Assembly (NCBI GenBank): GCA_029582165.1
Contig: CM055880.1
Coordinates: forward strand, 3,224,001-3,288,000
Length of the DNA: 64,000 nucleotides
Direction: 5' to 3'
From: Portulaca oleracea
Taxonomy: Eukaryota; Streptophyta; Magnoliopsida; Caryophyllales; Portulacaceae
In this document: positions 58,580 through 64,000 of the stretch, in pieces
How the letters are laid out: each line of letters opens with the position of its first letter
How positions within the stretch are numbered: the first letter of the stretch is position 1
The notes under the pieces: model-generated
Database searches by the model: none
Told to the model about the DNA's origin: nothing
Seen by the model: only the letters and a program-made list of their open reading frames with translations
Program-made: the position numbers and the translations under genes

Positions 58580-58828
58580 CTACCTCATATAATAATCATT
58601 TTTATTAGTTTTTGTCAAAAATTTCAAAAGTTTTAACCAATAATTTATTTAAAAGTATGTTAATCTATTACGCAAAATTATTATTACAAGATCCAAATTA
58701 AAATTATTTTCATAGACACAAATTTTCAGAGCTTTTTAAATAATATCTTACTAAAAAATAGTAGTTAAAACTATCATAGCAAATACGAAAAAAAGCAAAA
58801 TACACTAGTTATAGTAAAATGGAGGGAG
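58580..58828. mobile_element. Stowaway-like MITE J
   Basis: About 249 bp; left end CTACCTCATATAATAATCAT after TA, complemented right end CTCCCTCCATTTTACTATAA. Lies 25 bp from Tourist copy 5. Confidence 0.65.
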
Positions 58829-59270
58829 CACGGATATTTTCATTTATACTTTATATTTTACAATCTTTAATATTTATTTTTAGCACACAATCGAAGTTTT
58901 ATGATTGAATTTTTTATTACATTTTTTGTATGACATTGAAAAATTAGTGATCAATTTTTTTAAAAAAATTTAATTATTATATAGATCAAGGTGACATATA
59001 AATTAGAAATGAGTGAATAAAATGTAGTAATATTCACGTGACGATGAACAAATTGGTGGGCTCTCCGTTGTTGTCACATTCAAAGCCCCAAATTCTAGTT
59101 TTAGCGGCGGCCATCATGTGCTTTAACATTTATGTCTTCCAATTTTAGCTTAATTACGTTTATGCAATTATTATTTTCTGTTTTTTTTTGCAAAAAATAA
59201 ATTATATTCAACTTATTGTACTTGAATAATTGGTATAAATGGTTAAGCTCTTCATCACATACTTTTTTTT

Positions 59271-59287
59271 GGGGGGGGGGGGGGGGG
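59271..59287. repeat. 17-base G run
   Basis: Eight T followed by 17 uninterrupted G. Similar runs are 346-360 (C) and 23887-23902 (G). Length is likely to vary between individuals and to be misread by sequencing. Confidence 0.9.
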
Positions 59288-59329
59288 TATTTAGGTCTCT
59301 GTTTACTAAAATTGAGTTGTTTTACTGGG

Positions 59330-59556
59330 TATTTAGTATAATTTCAGGGAAAATTTTCTATAGGAAAAATTTTCTCGAAGAAAATTTCTCTTACCTCGAA
59401 GGGAAATTTTTCCTAAGGAAAGGTAGGAAATTGTGGGCTCGTTGTAAAGTTTTTTTTTTTAAAGATTAAAATTCAATCACAATAGGGAAAACAAGTGAAC
59501 TCGAAAAAATTGACCATTTTCCTAGAATTTTTTACCAGCTAAATTCATTCTTAATT
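59330..59556 (-). mobile_element. MITE, 'gggaaaatttt' family
   Basis: 'ttcagggaaaattttctatagg', 'gaagggaaatttttcctaagg', 'ttgaccattttcctagaattttttacc' match the minus-strand order of the 17825 copy. Termini degraded. Confidence 0.5.
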
Positions 59557-60192
59557 TATAGTGCATCTTGTATGGTTTTCACTTTAATAAGGTTTGAAAA
59601 ACAATTAAATACATGTAATCATATATATCTCCAAGGCATTACCAATTCTAGCAAAAAGATATGTACTTGTCAAAATAACCGGGGGAATTTTTATTGCAAA
59701 AAATGATTTGAATAGCATTTTGATCATGGAAAATGCAAAGAAAATTGATGCCAAAAGAAGGTGTCTTTTTTGGATTGTTGGCTAATTATTCGACTTTGAT
59801 ACAACAAAAGGAGTAAAATAGAAGGGCCACAATGCAATGCAATGGCTTTTTATGTTATGCCTCCATTTTCCTACTTTTCTTTGTTATTATTAATAATTTA
59901 ATATGTTCATTCATCATCACTATTTGTATGCATGTACATGGAATGATTCAATGAATGGCTCTTGGATTAGTTTTAGGGTTGTATTTAAATTTGGATAAGT
60001 CAATCTATGTGTGATGAGAGAGATATATATATAAACTAGATTAATTAAATATTGTTAATTAAATTAGCTTTTAAAGGTGTCTAGTGGTTGAAATTTATGA
60101 ATGCACTAAACTTTTCATAATCCGTACCAACAAATTCAACTTCACCTTTGACACACAGTATTGCTTGTCTTTGACTATCTCATTAAATTTTG

Positions 60193-60441
60193 AAGGACGC
60201 TAAGAATCAAGAATTTTTGAAACAAGGTTCTAGTGAGAGAGGTTTGTGGGTTAAAGGTTTTACCAATCAAGAAGATGTGAATTGCTTTTTATGTGGTCTA
60301 TTAGCTATTTTGTAGCTGTCTTGATTTTTTTTTTGTCTGTATCTTTTAGTTATAGTTGTTTATTTGTTTATGTTGTTTTTGCAGATATTTTGTAGCATCT
60401 TTGATGCCTTATAGAATTTTGACTTCCAACTATCGAAAAAA
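60193..60441 (+). mobile_element. 5'-truncated LINE insertion with 16-bp target duplication
   Basis: 249 bp flanked by the perfect 16-bp duplication ATCTCATTAAATTTTG (60177-60192 and 60442-60457). The insert ends 'ttttgtagcatctttgatgcc..ttgacttccaactatcg' plus an A tail. Long target duplication, 3' A tail and no LTR are the marks of target-primed reverse transcription. The first 115 bp are open (KDAKNQEFLKQG..WVKGFTNQEDVNC) and may be the C-terminus of the LINE ORF or captured sequence. Confidence 0.8.
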
Positions 60442-60459
60442 ATCTCATTAAATTTTGTA

Positions 60460-61835
60460 GAAAAATTCAAATTCTAATCCCTGCTTTTAATAATCGAATG
60501 ATAATAATCATTGCTTTTTCATGATACGTCAATGGTCCCAAAAAATGAAATTGTCATATTTTTCTAATTTCTTCATTCTTGTGCCCAGAAAAATTATATA
60601 GTGTAGCTACCAAAAGATCTTTTAGATTATTTTTTTGGGAGAATTCGAGTAATTATTATTTTTTTAAGGAATAAAGGGGAAAATTAACAAAAATTAGAAA
60701 AAAATGAAAAAAACTTGGGACAAATACAGTAAATTCACTAAAACTAATAGGATAGTGTTGTGCTAAGTTTTGGAGCAAACACAAGTCAAAATCTATGATA
60801 TTTAAAGTATATACTCATTGATAATCTCAAAAAATACAATTTTATTTTTCTAGAACCGTTCGACACACAAAAGAAAATAACAATTACTAAAATCCAATTT
60901 TCTATACATATATAGTTCATGACCATATAATAAAGTTTGTTCAAAAGAGCATGGCTATAGGCTATAACATGTGACACAAATGAACAAAAAATTAGAGGCT
61001 TAGCGGAAAGGTGAATGGCTAATCCTTAACCTATTATGTGACATATCTACATAGCATTTACCATACATTCAGACAATTTATGGGATCCTTTTAGCATGTT
61101 ACCTCTACAACAAGTAATTCTACTGCACTTTTTTTTTCTTCTTTTTTTTTTCATTTTCAATATGTTAGAATATGTAACAATATGATATATATTTCATTCA
61201 TAATTGAAAATAATTCTTGTTGGAGAATGTTAAAAAGAACTTAGTTTTAATTATGGGTCATTTTTTAAAGTATAGTTTTAATCAATGTTGTTGTGTACTT
61301 GTGTGAGCTTTTTCTTTGCCTTCTTTTTCTTTATTTAGCAAAATTTTAAAAAGAAATTGTTTTAGAAACATAATCAAAGGAAGATTAGAATCACGATCGA
61401 TTTTTTTTTCTTCTTTCATTTGCAAAAATTTTGTACAAATTACAATTGAAAACCATCCTTGCAAGGATCCTTATTTACAGCCGTAACTTTGAAGTCTAAA
61501 AGGTAATATTTTAATCAAATTGATCCTTTTTTGTCTATATCTGTTTTGAACAATAATAAAAGAGAAATCTCTAATAATTGCAAAGGAAAATTTCGGCTAA
61601 TTATTCGATTAGATGTTTACCAAATGTATGTTACTTTTTAAATAGTCCACATTTCCTTCCTAATAATCTATAACTTAGGCTAGGGAACAACTTAATCAAG
61701 ACCATTAGTTCAATGCTCTAGAAGCTATCTTGAAAAACGATCATATAACATGCTAATCATTTCCTTGATATAGTGAAATCATATGAATTATCCAATTAAT
61801 GTACCTTTTCTTGTACTAGCTAGACTATCACACTA
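60460..61835. other. AT-rich intergenic DNA
   Basis: No gene, RNA or bounded repeat recognised. Confidence 0.45.
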
Positions 61836-61837
61836 GT

Positions 61838-61840
<3 letters not shown>

Positions 61841-61919
<79 letters not shown>
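61841..61919. repeat. Long (AT)n microsatellite
   Basis: About 79 bp of uninterrupted AT repeat, the longest in the window. Self-complementary, prone to slippage and to assembly error. Confidence 0.95.
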
Positions 61920-61923
<4 letters not shown>

Positions 61924-62141
61924 CAAATGAGCTGTTTAAATATCAAATGTATGTTTATGAATAGTTTTAGGGTTTAGGGTATATATATGTTCACATTGGG
62001 ATTGTGTTTATATGAGCATATTGAAGTGAATTAACTAGAATTTCGTGGATACAATTTTTAAAGATAAAATTTAAAATAATATTTATTATCTAAAAAAAAT
62101 ACAAAATGCTACTTCTAAAGTTATGTTACCTTTTCAAAAAA

Positions 62142-62522
62142 GGATTATTAACTTTTAAACTCCCTAACTTTGAGTATAGTTTATTGCAATATCTCGAACT
62201 TAACTTTGTAAATGAATATTCTAGACTTTAGGAGATTGTATTGTCAATAATCCAACACTGAATTAACATCAATTAAACTCAATTTTTTTTCCTGTGATTC
62301 AGTAATATTCTTTTAATTTGGCGTGATATGTTGAATAGTGTGTCTAACTAAAATAACTACTACATTAGAGTAAAAAACCCAAGTTAATTTAAATAACTTT
62401 AATTCAGTGTTGGGTTACTGAAAAATACAACCCCTAAAGTTTGGGATATTTATTTCAAAAATAAAGTTTGGAGTATTCCGCTAAACAATATCAAAGTAGG
62501 AGATTTTAAAACCTAATAGTTC
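62142..62522. mobile_element. Decayed MULE-like element
   Basis: About 381 bp. Left 'ggattattaacttttaaactcc..ttgcaatatctcgaact'; complemented right 'gaactattaggttttaaaatctcc..cggaatactccaaact'. Internal repeats as in the elements at 43785 and 50301; centre 'ttgtcaataatccaacactgaatt' pairs with 'aattcagtgttgggtta'. Flanks 'ttttcaaaaa' and 'ttttaaaaat' are a weak target duplication. Confidence 0.55.
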
Positions 62523-62524
62523 TT

Positions 62525-64000
62525 TTAAAAATGGTGATTAAAAGTACTCCAAATGCTACACATTTTCCCCAACAAAGAGGTAGCTAGATTGAAGAAAATG
62601 CACTAATAATTATTACACCAAACATAAAAATGCAGCATAAATAAATCCAAGAAAAATAATGCAAGAAAGTACATGTGAATTTTATCATTCATTCATTCAA
62701 TTAATATTGCTTTATTTTCCATCCTAAATTAAATCCTCTCATGTGCCTAATTTCTATGTTTGGAGGTATGCCAACGAATAAGTACTAATGCTATAATATC
62801 ATCATCATTATGAATATGTCCACTGCAAAATGCTAGCTGTAGCACTACCATAATGTAAATAATATTAACTCACCCTATGATATGAAATATTTCTGTTTTG
62901 GTCAATCAAGTTTTTATTGCATTTTCCAAATTTCAGAAAATTACAACATTTTTTGGGTCCATACAATTCAATGCTAAATGCACATTAAATTATTTTACGT
63001 TCATTGGTATGTTTTATTTTGGCTGTTTTGATTTTAGAATATGTACACGGAATAAAATAATGCATTTGTTGTTTTGTATCTTTTGGACAATTTTTTTCAT
63101 TTATAAGTAGACGGAGTTATGAGATATCTGAAATACAGATGATAACAACTTTGAATTATGATATTTATTTTAGATTTCAAGTCATTTTAACTTTTCAACG
63201 TTGATATTTATATCTTATGTTTAGGTCTTGCTTATCAACAATATTTGTAATGTTTAGAGTGTTTACTCAATCAAAGCACTGATCGATTAGATATTTGTGT
63301 TTGATGAGCTAGTTTTTCAAGCATTTCACTTCTAAAAGCAAGGTTCTTTTACTTCTATATATTCGAACCAAATATATCGTGGTAAAGTTTTTCTTTTGAA
63401 AAATATTTTTTATTTTTTTATGTCAAGTTTTGTTAATTGGCTATCTAAACTACCAAACAAAATTTCGTCAGCTGCTTATTTAATTAGCTGTTAACTAACA
63501 AATAAATTGAAACCATCGTCGGCTACTCACATAACAATCACTACTTAGACAACTATCTGCTATCATGCAAACACGGTCGTGGAAGACTGAGAGCCAATCA
63601 AATATCCCCAATTTTTTTTCTTTTAAATTTGGGTAAAAAGTAATACAAGGACTTTGAGGGGATCTTTCTAAGAAGTGGACTCAACTAATGGTCCAAGTTG
63701 GGTATGAAAAAGTTTGGTCCTATTTTTTAAGGCCGTTGAATTAAGAACCTGTAAATTTGATTGGTAATTTATATACAAATTAGATTTATCCAAATCTATC
63801 CATTTTTTTTGAAAAGAAATATCCAAATTTATAATTGTCTCAATTATTACAACTTACCTATATTTATCTAAATCTACCTAAATTTACCAAAATCTATCCA
63901 AAATTAACTTTACCTTACTCTACTTTTCCAATCAATTTTAAAAATCAAGTGCGGTAAGGTAAAATAAGGTTAGGTAAGGTAAGTTAAGGTAAGTTAAGTT
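62525..64000. other. AT-rich right edge of the window
   Basis: No gene recognised. 63420-63560 has MITE-like 'ttggctatctaaactaccaaac..agctgttaactaac'. 63945-64000 is a run of 'ggtaag/ttaaggtaag' units that continues past the window, probably the end of a repeat whose other end is the 'atttaccaaaatctatcc' stretch near 63880. Confidence 0.4.

Noticed and set aside
1..64000. CRISPR array, prophage or operon structure
   Set aside because: The window is plant nuclear DNA with spliced genes; direct repeats present are microsatellites, LTRs or MITEs, none with regular spacers.

Overview
This window is nuclear DNA from a flowering plant, most likely a eudicot. The evidence is split genes with GT-AG introns, plant-specific families, TGGGCC (site II) promoter boxes, and dense small plant transposons (Stowaway and Tourist MITEs, TRIM/Cassandra elements, SINEs, LINE fragments). 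The sequence is strongly AT-rich except in coding exons. The species cannot be fixed from sequence alone.

Three genes are firm. (1) 7514-9028, minus: a 93-aa atypical bHLH of the PRE/KIDARI group in two exons. (2) 26823-32244, minus: a secretory-pathway cyclophilin of the CYP23 type, rebuilt here from eight coding exons (224 aa) whose phases all agree. (3) 55352-56656, plus: a 434-aa F-box/kelch protein of the SKIP11/At1g26930 type, with an intron-bearing 5' leader. From memory, the best Arabidopsis matches (At1g26945, At1g26940, At1g26930) are consecutive loci, so the window looks like one collinear block expanded to about 50 kb by small repeats. A fourth, unidentified minus-strand gene probably starts near 2.1 kb (TATA box plus three TGGGCC boxes) and runs off the left edge.

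Layout: 0-2.3 kb, probable 5' end of an unknown gene; 2.3-7.5 kb, AT-rich with a hAT-type element and a LINE remnant; 7.5-9.2 kb, PRE gene; 9.4-21 kb, AT-rich intergenic DNA full of MITEs and TRIMs; 22.4-26.8 kb, GC-richer block of SINE-like duplications; 26.8-32.9 kb, CYP23 gene and its promoter; 33-54 kb, repeat-rich intergenic DNA including a Cassandra TRIM with 5S-like LTRs (47.6-48.3 kb) and a MULE-like element with a 9-bp target duplication (43.8-44.3 kb); 54.1-56.8 kb, F-box/kelch gene; 57-64 kb, AT-rich with MITEs and a LINE fragment with a 16-bp target duplication.

The three genes do not form a pathway: one is a growth-promoting non-DNA-binding HLH, one a protein-folding enzyme, one a probable ubiquitin-ligase adaptor. 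I found no tRNA, rRNA or CRISPR and no clearly new biological system. The most interesting material is the collinear gene block and the well-delimited small transposons.
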